From: Promicromonospora thailandica
Lineage (GTDB): Bacteria; Actinomycetota; Actinomycetes; Actinomycetales; Cellulomonadaceae
DNA length: 64,000 nucleotides
Direction: 5' to 3'
Assembly (NCBI RefSeq): GCF_024171955.1
Contig: NZ_JAMTCS010000013.1
Span: 156,481-220,480, forward strand
The translations under genes and the position numbers were made by a program. This document shows positions 42,688-51,781 of the stretch, in pieces (within the stretch, counting starts at the first letter, position 1; each line of letters starts with the position of its first letter). The notes under the pieces were generated by a model. It did not search any database. It worked only from the letters and a program-made list of their open reading frames with translations, and was not told the origin of the DNA.

Positions 42688-44119
42688 CGATGCGCTCCTT
42701 CGTCCACTCCTCGACGCCGGCCGCGTCGATGGGCAGGGCGCCGGAGAGCACCTCGGCGCCGTCGGCGGTGACGAGCAGGTCGTCCTCGAGCCGGACGCCG
42801 ACGCCGCGCAGCTCGGGCGGCACGGTCTCGTCGTGGGCGTGGAAGTAGAGGCCGGGCTCGACGGTCATCACCACGCCGGGCACCAGGGCGGCGCCCTGGT
42901 AGGTGTCGTAGTCGGAGTGGGCGCAGTCGTGCACGTCCAGCCCGAGGTGGTGGCCGATGCCGCAGACCAGCCAGCGCCGGTGCTGCTGCCCGCCGGGGGA
43001 GAGGGCCTCGTCCACGGAGACGTCGAGCAGGCCCCAGTCGTGCAGGCCCGTCGCGATCACCTCCATGGCCGCGAAGTGGAAGTCGAGGTACTCCACGCCG
43101 GGGCGCACCTGCGCCATGCCGGCGCGGTGCGCCGCCTCGACCAGGTCGTGCACCTGCCGCTGCACGGGGCTGAACGTGCCGGACGGCGGGATGGTGCGCG
43201 TCACGTCGGCGGTGTACAGGGTGTTCGCCTCGACGCCCATGTCGAGCAGCAGCGGCAGGTCGGGCAGCACCGGCCCGTCGCAGCGCACCCAGTGCAGGGT
43301 CGGGGCGTGGGGTCCCGAACCGACGATCGTCGAGTACCCCGGGCCGTTGCCGTACGTGCGCGCGTGCCGGTCGAACGTGCCCTGCAGCCACCGCTCGCCC
43401 AGCCCGTCGACGGCGCGCGGCACCTCCCGGGCCACGGCGTCGAACCCGGTCACGGTGTGGTCGATCGCCTCGCGCAGCTGCGCGACCTCCCAGTCGTCCT
43501 TGACCATCCGCAGGTCGGACAGCGCCCGGGCCAGGTCCTCGGCCGGCTTCAGGTCGTACCGGCGCACCAGGTCGCCGGGGACCGACGGCGAGGCGAGCGC
43601 GCCGTCCAGCCGGTCCAGGACGGCGTCGAGCGCGGACACGGGCTCCACCGCGATGCCGAACGCCTCGGCCCACGCGGCCAGGTCGGGCGACGGCCCCACC
43701 CAGAGCTCGCCGTACGCGGCGTCGCCGAAGAACGCGCTCCCGCCGGGCCGGGCGGGCGGCGGCAGGTACAGGGTCGCGTCGTGGCCGTCGCCCGCGGCCC
43801 GGAGCACCAGCACGCCGTCCTCGGCCTGCGTGCCCGTGAGCCACACGAAGTCGCTGTCGGCCCGGAACCCGTACATCGCGTCGCCGTTGCGCAGCGGTGC
43901 GCGCCCGGCGGCCACGACGACGTCGTGCCCGCGCAGCCGCTCCGACAGGCGGCGGCGGTGGTCCGCGGCCGCCTCCGGCGCCCCGGGCGTCACCGGGACG
44001 ACGACGTCCGGCGCGCCCCAGCCGCGCGCCATGTGCGCGGTGAACGCCGCGCTCTCGGTCAGGCGCGGCGCACGCGTGCCCGCGTACGGGGGCCGGCCGG
44101 GGGTGGTGCTCGTGCTCAT
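42680..44119 (-). CDS. Xaa-Pro aminopeptidase (aminopeptidase P family, M24)
   Basis: A 479-residue M24B metallopeptidase that removes an N-terminal residue preceding proline. The N-terminal creatinase-like domain includes DAMYGFRADSDFVWLTG. The pita-bread domain holds all five metal ligands: LLLDMGVEANTLYTADVTRT (two Asp), CGIGHHLGLDVHD (His), VMTVEPGLYFH (Glu) and GVGVRLEDDLLV (Glu). It overlaps the S33 hydrolase stop by 4 bp upstream and GH127 by 8 bp downstream. In this operon it would open imported Xaa-Pro or Xaa-Hyp peptides. Confidence 0.94.
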   Translation of the reverse strand: MSTSTTPGRPPYAGTRAPRLTESAAFTAHMARGWGAPDVVVPVTPGAPEAAADHRRRLSERLRGHDVVVAAGRAPLRNGDAMYGFRADSDFVWLTGTQAEDGVLVLRAAGDGHDATLYLPPPARPGGSAFFGDAAYGELWVGPSPDLAAWAEAFGIAVEPVSALDAVLDRLDGALASPSVPGDLVRRYDLKPAEDLARALSDLRMVKDDWEVAQLREAIDHTVTGFDAVAREVPRAVDGLGERWLQGTFDRHARTYGNGPGYSTIVGSGPHAPTLHWVRCDGPVLPDLPLLLDMGVEANTLYTADVTRTIPPSGTFSPVQRQVHDLVEAAHRAGMAQVRPGVEYLDFHFAAMEVIATGLHDWGLLDVSVDEALSPGGQQHRRWLVCGIGHHLGLDVHDCAHSDYDTYQGAALVPGVVMTVEPGLYFHAHDETVPPELRGVGVRLEDDLLVTADGAEVLSGALPIDAAGVEEWTKERIGG

Positions 44120-45423
44120 CGGATCTCTCCTCCTCGGTCGCGGACCAGCTCGCGCAGGCGCTCCAGCACGCGTGCGTCGCCGATCCCGTCGTGCTCGTAC
44201 TCGTTGGTGACCCAGGCCTGCGCCGACCCGACGCGCGACAGCGTGTCGAGCTGCAGGCCGGAGTCCACGAACATGTCGTCGTGGTAGACCACCGCCGCCA
44301 GCGGCACCTCGTTGGCCGCCAGCCGGTCCAGGTCGTACAGCGGCGACCACTCCTGGCGCGCCGCCAGCTCGTGCACTGCGCCCGCGAACGGGCGCAGCAG
44401 CCGGATCTCGTCGAACATCCACGGGAACGCCATCTCGCCCGTGAACAGCAGCGGGCGCCGGTCCGGGCCGAACTCCGGGCGCCGGTCGCGCTCGGCCTGC
44501 GCCGCCCAGCCCGTCGGCCCGTTGCCGCCGTGCCCGTAGATCGACTCCTGCAGCGTCCAGAACAGCGGCCCGTCCGCCTGCGCGGTGCGGACCATCACCT
44601 CCTGCAGGAACCCCGCCGACAGCCGGCCCGGCCGCACGAACGCCTTCTCCAGCAGCCAGTGCAGCCGCTCCGGACCCGGCTTCATGCCCAGGTCGATGCC
44701 CACCGACTGGAACCGGTGCACCGTCAGCAGGTCGCCGTCGGGCAGCCGGACGTCGCCCTGCGCGAGCCGGTCCGCCACGGCCGCCACCACCTCCACGTCG
44801 CCCGGGTAGCGCCGGTAGAGCTCCGCCGTCTTCCCGGCCACCCGGCCGAACGTGCGCCGGTACACCTCCGCGGCGTCCGGCGGCGTGCCCGGGATGCCGC
44901 CCGCCACGTAGCACGCACGCAGCGCCTCCGGCGCGAACGACAGGTACGTCAGCGTGATCCACCCGCCGAAGCTCTGCGCCAGCGTGCTCCACGGCCGTCC
45001 GCCGTACACCGCACGGCGCACGTCCTCCAGGTCCGCGACGATCGAGTCAGCGCGGTAGCACGCCAGCAGGTCGGCACCCGCGCGCGCGTCCAGGCTCGCC
45101 AGCACCTCCCCGTCCAGCGGGTCGCTGCCGCCCGTGCCGCGCTGGTCCACCAGCACCACACGGTGGTGCCGCAGCGCCACGTCCAGCCAGCCGTCCCGCC
45201 GCAGCGGCCGCGGGTTCGCCCCGCCCGGCCCGCCCTGCAGGTACACCAGCAGGGGCAGCTCCTCGTCGTCCCGGCGGGCCGGGTCCACGAGCTCGCGCAC
45301 CAGCAGCGACACCTCGCCCGGCAGCCTCCCCGACCGGTCCAGCGGCACGGTCAGGCGGCGCTCGCGGACGCCGATGCCGGGGAGCAGGGAGGTGGCCCAG
45401 GCGGTGTCGGGAGCGGTACTCAT
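44116..45423 (-). CDS. Proline-iminopeptidase-like S33 alpha/beta hydrolase
   Basis: A 435-residue S33-family peptidase that would remove N-terminal proline (or hydroxyproline). The oxyanion motif is LLVYLQGGPGGANPRPL, followed by RVVLVDQRGTGGSDPL. The nucleophile elbow is LAQSFGGWITLTYLS (GxSxGG-type), with the catalytic Asp near VVYHDDMFVDSG and His in TNEYEHDGIGD. Length and motifs match prolyl aminopeptidases of the PepIP type. The start overlaps the ABC ATPase stop by 4 bp. With the Xaa-Pro peptidase it covers both sides of a proline bond. Confidence 0.92.
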   Translation of the reverse strand: MSTAPDTAWATSLLPGIGVRERRLTVPLDRSGRLPGEVSLLVRELVDPARRDDEELPLLVYLQGGPGGANPRPLRRDGWLDVALRHHRVVLVDQRGTGGSDPLDGEVLASLDARAGADLLACYRADSIVADLEDVRRAVYGGRPWSTLAQSFGGWITLTYLSFAPEALRACYVAGGIPGTPPDAAEVYRRTFGRVAGKTAELYRRYPGDVEVVAAVADRLAQGDVRLPDGDLLTVHRFQSVGIDLGMKPGPERLHWLLEKAFVRPGRLSAGFLQEVMVRTAQADGPLFWTLQESIYGHGGNGPTGWAAQAERDRRPEFGPDRRPLLFTGEMAFPWMFDEIRLLRPFAGAVHELAARQEWSPLYDLDRLAANEVPLAAVVYHDDMFVDSGLQLDTLSRVGSAQAWVTNEYEHDGIGDARVLERLRELVRDRGGEIR

Positions 45424-46271
45424 GACGTCGCTCCTGTCCGTGCCGCGGCGTTGCGCCGCCGCTGGGCCTCCCACTCGGGCCGGATGCGCGGCACGGCGGC
45501 GAGCAGCGTGCGCGTGTACTCGTGCCGCGGGTCGCCGAAGACGGCGTCGCGGTCGCCCTCCTCGACGATGCGGCCCTGGGTCATCACCGCGACCCGCGTG
45601 GCGATCTGCCGCACCACCGCCAGGTCGTGCGCGATGAACAGGTAGGTCAGGCCCTCCTCGCGCTGCAGGTCGCGCAGCAGGTTGATCACCTGGGCCTGGA
45701 CCGACACGTCCAGGGCCGAGACCGCCTCGTCGCACACGATCAGGCGGGGCCCGACGGCGAGCGCCCGGGCGATGCCGATGCGCTGCGCCTGCCCGCCCGA
45801 GAACTGCGCCGGGTACTTCTGCGAGTGGTCGGGGTCCAGCCCCACGCGCTCCATGAGAGCCTGCGTGAACGCGCGCGCCCCGCCCGGGACGGGGCGCTGC
45901 TGGTAGAGCAGCGGCGCGGTGACGATGCGCTCGACGGTGTGCCGCGGGTTGAGCGAGGAGTACGGGTCCTGGAAGACGACCTGCACGTCGCCGCGGAACC
46001 TCCGCAGTGCCGACCCGCTCAGCCGGGTGACGTCCTCGCCGTCGAGCTCGACGGTGCCGGAGGTGGCGTCGAGCAGGCGGGCGGCCAGGCGCGCCGTCGT
46101 CGACTTGCCCGAGCCGGACTCGCCCACCAGGGCGAGCGTGTCGCCCGCGGCGATCTCGAAGCTCACGTCGTCCACGGCCGCGAACGTGTCGGGGCGGCGC
46201 AGCAGGCCGCCCGTGCCGAGCACGGGGAACTCCTTGACCAGGTGCGTGGCCCGCAGGAGTGGTTCGGTCAT
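45420..46271 (-). CDS. Oligopeptide ABC transporter ATPase (OppF type)
   Basis: A 283-residue ATPase. Walker A is [20 protein letters not shown], the Q-loop VFQDPYSSLNPRHTVERIV, signature FSGGQAQRIGIARALAVGP, Walker B LIVCDEAVSALDVSVQAQV and the switch LFIAHDLAVVRQIA. The C-terminal [21 protein letters not shown] is the standard oligopeptide-binding extension. It overlaps the second ATPase gene by 4 bp and the S33 gene by 4 bp. Pairs with 46268-47128 to energise import through the two permeases. Confidence 0.95.
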   Translation of the reverse strand: MTEPLLRATHLVKEFPVLGTGGLLRRPDTFAAVDDVSFEIAAGDTLALVGESGSGKSTTARLAARLLDATSGTVELDGEDVTRLSGSALRRFRGDVQVVFQDPYSSLNPRHTVERIVTAPLLYQQRPVPGGARAFTQALMERVGLDPDHSQKYPAQFSGGQAQRIGIARALAVGPRLIVCDEAVSALDVSVQAQVINLLRDLQREEGLTYLFIAHDLAVVRQIATRVAVMTQGRIVEEGDRDAVFGDPRHEYTRTLLAAVPRIRPEWEAQRRRNAAARTGATS

Positions 46272-47128
46272 GCGCGGGCTCCGTCCGTCGTCGGGTCGGT
46301 CGTGGGGTCGGTCGCCCGTACGGCCCGCAGCTCGCCGATCTCGTCGTCGATGCGGGGCACGGCCGCCAGCAGGGCCCGGGTGTAGGGGTGCCGGGGGTCG
46401 GTGAAGACCTGCTCGACGGTGCCCCGCTCGACGCACCGGCCGTCCTTCATGACCACGAGGTGCTCGGTGACCTCGCTGACCACGGCCAGGTCGTGCGTGA
46501 TGAGCACCAGGCCGGTGCCGGTCTCGCGCCGGATCTCCTGGAGCAGGTCGAGGATCTGCGCCTGCACGGTGACGTCGAGGGCCGTGGTGGGCTCGTCGGC
46601 GATGAGCAGCTCCGGCTCGGTGCACAGGGCCATGGCGATCATGACGCGCTGGCGCATGCCGCCGGAGAACTGGTGCGGGTAGTGGTGCACGCGCCGGGCG
46701 GCGTCGCGGATGTGCACCCGCTCCAGCGCCTCGACCGCGACCCGCCGGGCCACGCGCCGCGTGGTGCCGGGCCGGTGGGCGCGGTAGGCCTCCTCGATCT
46801 GCAGCCCCACCGTGTAGTAGGGGTTGAGGGACGAGAGCGGGTCCTGGAACACCATGGCGACGCGGTCGCCGCGCACGCGGCGCAGCTCGGCCTCCGACAG
46901 CGTGGCCAGGTCCTGGCCCGTCAGCCGCACGCTGCCCGTGCGGCGCGCGGCCCGGGGGAGCAGACCCATGATCGCCAGGCTCGTCATCGACTTGCCGGAG
47001 CCCGACTCGCCCACGATGCCCAGCGCCCCGCCGGGCTCCAGGTCGAGGTCGAGCGAGCGGACGGCGTCGAGCGGCCCGCGCGGGGTGGGAAAGGTGACCG
47101 TGAGGTCACGTACCTCGAGGAGGGTCAT
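46268..47128 (-). CDS. Oligopeptide ABC transporter ATPase (OppD type)
   Basis: A 286-residue ATPase. Walker A is [20 protein letters not shown], the Q-loop [20 protein letters not shown], signature [19 protein letters not shown], Walker [20 protein letters not shown], and switch [13 protein letters not shown]. The C-terminal [21 protein letters not shown] is the Opp/Dpp extension, followed by a short DPTTDPTTD repeat. It sits between OppB-like and OppF-like genes with 4-bp overlaps on both sides. These ATPases form a heterodimer in peptide importers. Confidence 0.95.
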   Translation of the reverse strand: MTLLEVRDLTVTFPTPRGPLDAVRSLDLDLEPGGALGIVGESGSGKSMTSLAIMGLLPRAARRTGSVRLTGQDLATLSEAELRRVRGDRVAMVFQDPLSSLNPYYTVGLQIEEAYRAHRPGTTRRVARRVAVEALERVHIRDAARRVHHYPHQFSGGMRQRVMIAMALCTEPELLIADEPTTALDVTVQAQILDLLQEIRRETGTGLVLITHDLAVVSEVTEHLVVMKDGRCVERGTVEQVFTDPRHPYTRALLAAVPRIDDEIGELRAVRATDPTTDPTTDGARA

Positions 47129-48117
47129 GCGTTCACCCGCACTCTCGGGTCGATGGCGGTGTACACGACGTCGACCACGACGTTGCCGACGACGACGAGG
47201 AACCCGGCGAGCAGCGTGACGCCCATGATGACCGGCTGGTCGTTGCGGGCGATGGAGTCGGCGGCCATCTTGCCGACGCCGTTGATGCCGAACACCGTCT
47301 CGGTGATGAGCGCCCCGCCCAGCAGCCCGGCGAAGTCCATGCCGAAGATCGTGACCACGGGGGTCAGGGCGGGCCGCAGGGCGTGCCGCCGCCACACGAG
47401 CGACGGCGGCAGGCCCTTGGCGTGTGCGGTGCGCACGTAGTTCTCGCGCAGCACGTCGAGCACGTTGGCGCGGGTCAGGCGCGTGTAGGCGGCCGCGTAC
47501 CCGACGGCGAGCACGATCCACGGCATGACGAAGCTCGCGAACCACTGCCCGGGGTCGTCCGCGAACCGGACGGCCTGGGGGAACGGCAGCCACCGCAGCT
47601 GGACCACCAGCACGTACTGCAGCACGAGCGCGAGCACGTAGTTGGGGATCGACATGCTGGTCAGCGTCAGGCCGGTGGTGAACCGGTCGAGGAACGTGCC
47701 CTCCTTGACGGCGCTGAGCAGGCCGCCCAGCAGGCCCGCGAGCAGCCACAGCACGGCCGCGCCGACGGCGATCGTCGCCGAGACGGGCAGACGCTGCACG
47801 ATCATGTCCCACACGGCCTGGCTGGACTGGAACGAGTAGCCCAGGCACGGCGCCGCGCAGTGGACCGCCCCGGCGCCGTCGCCGTAGGTGCGACCCACGA
47901 AGATGCCGGCGACGAACTGCGCGAACTGGGTCCAGAACGGCTGGTCCAGCCCGAGGTTGCCGCGGATCTGGTCGATCACCGCGGGGGTGCAGTTCTTGCC
48001 GCAGATCTGCACGGCGGGGTCGGGGGACAGCGCGAAGAACACGACGAACGTGAACAGGCACACCAGCAGCAGGACGACGAGCCCCGAGCCGGCGCGGGTG
48101 AGCAGGAAGCGGGGCAT
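47125..48117 (-). CDS. Peptide ABC transporter permease (OppB type)
   Basis: A 330-residue inner-membrane permease. The first membrane segment is SGLVVLLLVCLFTFVVFFAL, the periplasmic loop is long (VQICGKNCTPAVIDQIRGN, and CAAPCLGYSFQSS), then five further segments. The EAA-type coupling loop appears as [32 protein letters not shown] ends the protein. Four cysteines in the outer loop are notable. It overlaps the OppD gene by 4 bp and the OppC gene by 1 bp (TGATG). Confidence 0.94.
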   Translation of the reverse strand: MPRFLLTRAGSGLVVLLLVCLFTFVVFFALSPDPAVQICGKNCTPAVIDQIRGNLGLDQPFWTQFAQFVAGIFVGRTYGDGAGAVHCAAPCLGYSFQSSQAVWDMIVQRLPVSATIAVGAAVLWLLAGLLGGLLSAVKEGTFLDRFTTGLTLTSMSIPNYVLALVLQYVLVVQLRWLPFPQAVRFADDPGQWFASFVMPWIVLAVGYAAAYTRLTRANVLDVLRENYVRTAHAKGLPPSLVWRRHALRPALTPVVTIFGMDFAGLLGGALITETVFGINGVGKMAADSIARNDQPVIMGVTLLAGFLVVVGNVVVDVVYTAIDPRVRVNA

Positions 48118-49103
48118 CAGCGACCCTCCTGGGCGTCGACGACGGCGCGCAGGCGGTCGCCGAGCACCGTGAACGAGAGCACGAGCAGGAACAGGCACGC
48201 GCCGGGGAACACGAAGTAGGCGGGGTCGACGGCGTACCACTTCACCGAGGCGGCGATCATCTGCCCCCAGCTCGGCGCGGGCGGGACCACGCCCACCCCG
48301 AGGAACGACAGCCCGGCCTCGGTGCCGATGTAGCCGGGCACGGCGAGCGTGGCCATCACGATGATGGTCGAGCGCAGGTTGGGCAGGATCTCGCGGAACA
48401 CGATGCGCGTGCCGCCCGCGCCGGCGGCACGGGCCGCCTCGACGAACTCCCGCTGCGCCAGGGACATGGTCTGGCCGCGCACGATGCGGGCAAGGTACGG
48501 CCAGCCGAACACGGAGATCACCACGACCAGCAGCGCGGAGCGGTTGCTCGCCGGCAGGGCCGACAGCACCGCGATCATGAAGATGAGCGCGGGGAAGGCC
48601 ATGAGGAAGTCCATGACGCGCGAGATCACCAGGTCGACCCGCCCGCCGAAGTACCCGGCCACGAGCCCGAGCGAGACGCCGAGCACCGTGGTCAGTGCGG
48701 TCGCGGACAGCGCGATGGCCATGGACACACGCGCGCCGTAGACGATCCGGGCGAAGATGTCGCGGCCGCTGCCCGGCTCGACACCGAGCCAGTGCTCCGC
48801 GCTCACACCGCCCCACGGGCCGATCGGCATGCCGCCGAGGTTCGGGTCGATGGCGGACTGGTCGAACGCGTACGGCGTCCAGCCGCTGACCGCGGTGAGC
48901 ACGGGCGCGAGGACCGCGGCCAGGGTGACGAGCACGACGTAGCCGAGCGAGAGCATGGCGCCGGCGTCGCGCCGCAGGGCGTGCCAGGTCCCGCCGCCAC
49001 CCGCCCGCGGGGCGCCGGCGGCTGCGGCCGCCGGCGCCTGCGGGGTGTCGTCGGTCCCGGCCTCGACGGGCTGCGCCGTCGTGAGATCGGTCGGGGACGT
49101 CAT
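48117..49103 (-). CDS. Peptide ABC transporter permease (OppC type)
   Basis: A 328-residue permease with an Ala-rich cytoplasmic N-terminus (~35 residues) and six membrane segments. The OppC family opening MLSLGYVVLVTLAAVLAPVL is followed by GPWGGVSAEHWLGVEPGSGRD, the usual LGTDxxGRD-like motif, and the EAA loop FVEAARAAGAGGTRIVFREI. The tail FVFPGACLFLLVLSFTVLGD is conserved. It overlaps OppB by 1 bp and ends 4 bp after the binding protein gene. It forms the channel with the OppB-type subunit. Confidence 0.94.
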   Translation of the reverse strand: MTSPTDLTTAQPVEAGTDDTPQAPAAAAAGAPRAGGGGTWHALRRDAGAMLSLGYVVLVTLAAVLAPVLTAVSGWTPYAFDQSAIDPNLGGMPIGPWGGVSAEHWLGVEPGSGRDIFARIVYGARVSMAIALSATALTTVLGVSLGLVAGYFGGRVDLVISRVMDFLMAFPALIFMIAVLSALPASNRSALLVVVISVFGWPYLARIVRGQTMSLAQREFVEAARAAGAGGTRIVFREILPNLRSTIIVMATLAVPGYIGTEAGLSFLGVGVVPPAPSWGQMIAASVKWYAVDPAYFVFPGACLFLLVLSFTVLGDRLRAVVDAQEGR

Positions 49104-49107
49104 GGGG

Positions 49108-50814
49108 TCAGCCCTTCTCGGGGTCCTTGAGACCGACGCCGACGTAGTCGATGCCGCCCGTCGCGGCGTTCGCCGAGGCGTGCAGGCCGGTCACGTTCTC
49201 GCCCGGCAGCGACACGGTCCTGGCGACCATGAGCGGCACGACCGGCGCGAGCGCCAGGATCTCCTCGTCCAGGTCGCCCCACTCCACGTTGGCGGCGTCG
49301 ATGTCCGTCATCGCCTTGATCTCGTCGATGCGGGCGTTGATCTCCGGGTCGTCGATCTGGGCGAGGTTCGAGTTGCCCTTCTCGTAGATGTTCCGGCCGT
49401 CGAACAGCGGGGGGATGAACGTCGCGGCCGACGAGGCCCAGTCCGGGCACCAGCCCGTGATGGCGGCGTCGTGCTGCTGCGACGGGGTGCCGATGGTCTC
49501 GTAGTAGGTGGCCGTGTCGATCAGGTTCAGCTCGACGGTGATGCCCACGCGCTCCAGCGCCTGCTGGACCGCCTCGCCCTGCGCCTGCATGGACTCCTGG
49601 GCGCGGATGTCGAGCGTGAGCGTGAACCCGTCGGACAGCCCGGCCTCGTCCAGCAGCTCCTGGGCGGCCTCGACGTCGCCCGTGCCGTCGGCCGACGGGT
49701 ACAGGTCGAAGTCCTTGTGGCCCGCCACGGTCGAGGGCAGGATCGTCGTGGACGGCTCGCCGAGCTGCGTACCGCCGCTGGCGTTGACGATGGCGGTGCG
49801 GTCGACGGCGTAGCTGATCGCCTGGCGCACCCGGACGTCGTCGAGCGGCTTCTTCGTGGTGTTCAGGCCCATGTACGTGGTGCAGATGCCGGGCAGCTGG
49901 AGCGTGCGCTCCTGGAGCTGCGGGGTCTGCAGGCGGGGGAGCGTGGCCGGCTGCACGGTGCCGGAGATGGCGTTGACGTCGGCGCCCTGGCCGGCGATGA
50001 GCCGCTCGTCGATGGTGGCCGGGTCGAGGCCGATGGTGAACTCCCACGCGTCCGGCTTGGCGGCACGCACCTCGTCGGTGGCCGGGTCCCAGTCCGGGTT
50101 GCGCTCGAGCTGGATCGTGCTGCCCGGCACGTACTCGGCGAGGCGGTACGGCCCGGAGGCGACGATCTCGTGGATGAACTCGTCGCCCGCACCGCTGCCC
50201 TCGGGGAACGGCGTCGCGTTCACCTGGGCGACGACGGCGTCGAACTCGGGGAACGGTTCCTTGAGGTGGAAGACGATCGTCTTCTCGTCCGGGGTCTCGA
50301 TGGTCGGCAGGTCGCCGCTGCGGTACGGGCCCTCGTAGTCCTCGGGGGCGTCGATGACCTGCTTGAGGTACGGGGAGCCGATGCCGACCTCCGGGTCCCA
50401 CGCGCGGGAGATGCCGAACTTGACCTCGGCCGACGTGATCGGGTCGCCGCCCGCGAACGCGATCCCGTCCTTGAGGGTGTAGGTCCAGGTCAGCCCGTCG
50501 TCCGACACCTCGCCGAGGCCCTGCGCGAGGTCGGGGACGATCTCGTTCGGGTCCTCGGCCGAGCCGGGGGCCGACGTCGTGAGCTGGCGGTAGACCAGCC
50601 GGTAGAAGTTGTTGACGCCGCCGTCCCAGCCGCGGGCCGGGTCGAGGTAGGAGAAGTCGGCGTTCTGCAGCACGTGGACGGTGCCGCCCTGCGCGGGTTC
50701 GGCGGTGAAGCCGCCGTCCGCCGAGGAGGAGGCGTCCTGGCCGCCGCCGCAGGCGGCGAGGGCGAGTGTCGTGACGACGGCGACGGCTGCCGTCGCGATC
50801 CGTTGGTGCTTCAC
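49108..50814 (-). CDS. Peptide ABC transporter substrate-binding lipoprotein
   Basis: A 568-residue SBP_bac_5/OppA-family protein. The signal peptide ends in a lipobox, LALAACGGGQ, so Cys is lipidated and the protein is held on the outer face. The early GGTVHVLQNADFSYLDPARG and LVYRQLTTSAPGSAE are typical, as are DLAQGLGEVSDDGLTWTYTL and, later, FTLTLDIRAQESMQ and DAAITGWCPDWASSA. This is the first gene of the minus operon (GTG start) and gives its substrate specificity, predicted to be (hydroxy)proline-containing peptides, from context only. Confidence 0.94.
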   Translation of the reverse strand: MKHQRIATAAVAVVTTLALAACGGGQDASSSADGGFTAEPAQGGTVHVLQNADFSYLDPARGWDGGVNNFYRLVYRQLTTSAPGSAEDPNEIVPDLAQGLGEVSDDGLTWTYTLKDGIAFAGGDPITSAEVKFGISRAWDPEVGIGSPYLKQVIDAPEDYEGPYRSGDLPTIETPDEKTIVFHLKEPFPEFDAVVAQVNATPFPEGSGAGDEFIHEIVASGPYRLAEYVPGSTIQLERNPDWDPATDEVRAAKPDAWEFTIGLDPATIDERLIAGQGADVNAISGTVQPATLPRLQTPQLQERTLQLPGICTTYMGLNTTKKPLDDVRVRQAISYAVDRTAIVNASGGTQLGEPSTTILPSTVAGHKDFDLYPSADGTGDVEAAQELLDEAGLSDGFTLTLDIRAQESMQAQGEAVQQALERVGITVELNLIDTATYYETIGTPSQQHDAAITGWCPDWASSAATFIPPLFDGRNIYEKGNSNLAQIDDPEINARIDEIKAMTDIDAANVEWGDLDEEILALAPVVPLMVARTVSLPGENVTGLHASANAATGGIDYVGVGLKDPEKG

Positions 50815-50885
50815 GGTGTGGCCTCTCGGTCGGTTGGTGCGGGGGTCGTGCGGGGCCCTGGTCGTCGTCGACCCGGCCGGACTTC

Positions 50886-50906
50886 GATATGTGATGCGTG
50901 ATATGT
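50886..50906. promoter_or_regulatory. Paired GATATGT sites upstream of the binding-protein gene
   Basis: GATATGT occurs at 50886-50892 and 50900-50906, one and a half helical turns apart, in an AT-rich dip 70-90 bp before the oppA-like start. On the minus strand CATATC elements could serve as its -10. A GntR-family site is possible. The remainder of the 279-bp divergent region shows no gene. Confidence 0.35.
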
Positions 50907-51028
50907 TACTGAGACGGTACCGCAGTGTCGACGGGATGAATGTAAACGTCGCGTTTCGGCGAGATCCCGCTGATCCTGTGGGCGAAAGACCAGCGTACGG
51001 GCCCCTGCTCAGGTACCCTCTGGCGGCG

Positions 51029-51059
51029 TTGACGACGGGATCTCCGTCGTGTGTAATAT
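51029..51059 (+). promoter_or_regulatory. Promoter and operator of the GntR/hydroxyproline operon
   Basis: TTGACG (51029-51034) and TAATAT (51054-51059, preceded by TGTG as an extended -10) are 19 bp apart. A perfect 7-bp inverted repeat, ACGACGG-GATCT-CCGTCGT (51032-51050), fills the spacer, so a bound regulator would block polymerase. The GntR gene starts 34 bp past the -10, fitting autoregulation. Confidence 0.6.
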
Positions 51060-51093
51060 TCTACTGTCAGAGCCTGACCCCCAGGAGAGCACC

Positions 51094-51774
51094 ATGAGCT
51101 CAGCAACACCGACCCCCTCGGTTCGCCGCCTCGCCCCGGTGGCGAGCCTGCGCGAGCAGGTGCACCGCGCCCTCGTGGCCGCGATCGTCGCCGGCGAGCT
51201 GGAGCCGGGCGAGCTCGTGTCGGTGCCCACGCTGGCCGCCCGCTTCGACGTGTCCGCCACCCCCGTGCGCGAGGCCGTGCTGGACCTGGAGCGGCGCGGC
51301 TTCCTGGAGGCCGTGCGCAACAAGGGGTTCCGCGTCACGCGCGTCAGCGACCAGACGCTGCGGCACGTCGCCGCCGTGCGCATGGTCATCGAGCCCGTGT
51401 GGATGGAGCGGCTCGCCCGGTCGTTCCCGGTGGCGCAGCTCGGCGAGTTCCGGGCGCTCGCCGACGAGATCGTCGAGGGCGCGCGCACGGGCGACCTCGT
51501 CGCCTACCTCCAGGCCGACCAGGCGTTCCACCTGCGCCTGATGGGCCTGCTGGGCAACCCGGTGGCGGGCGAGATCGTGGCGGACCTGCGCGACCGGGCC
51601 CGGCTGCTCGGCCTGTCCACCATGGTCGCGAACGGCACGCTCGCCAGCTCCGCGCAGGAGCACCACGAGCTGCTGGACCTGCTCGCGGCCGGGGACGGCC
51701 CGGGCGCCAGGGCGCTGATGGAGCGGCACATCGGGCACTCGCTCGGTACGTGGGCCGGCAAGCCGGAGGACTGA
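51094..51774 (+). CDS. GntR-family (FadR/FCD subgroup) regulator
   Basis: A 226-residue regulator. The N-terminal winged helix is LREQVHRALVAAIVAGELEPG, then TLAARFDVSATPVREAVLDL and the wing NKGFRVTRVSD. The FCD ligand-binding domain has metal-ligand histidines in DQAFHLRLMGLLGN, QEHHELLDLLAAG and MERHIGHSL. The ATG at 51094 is used because AGGAGAGCACC precedes it. It begins the hydroxyproline catabolic operon and faces the peptide-uptake operon across a 279-bp region, so it probably controls both, sensing hydroxyproline or a pathway intermediate. Confidence 0.93.
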   Translation: MSSATPTPSVRRLAPVASLREQVHRALVAAIVAGELEPGELVSVPTLAARFDVSATPVREAVLDLERRGFLEAVRNKGFRVTRVSDQTLRHVAAVRMVIEPVWMERLARSFPVAQLGEFRALADEIVEGARTGDLVAYLQADQAFHLRLMGLLGNPVAGEIVADLRDRARLLGLSTMVANGTLASSAQEHHELLDLLAAGDGPGARALMERHIGHSLGTWAGKPED

Positions 51775-51781
51775 GGACGGG

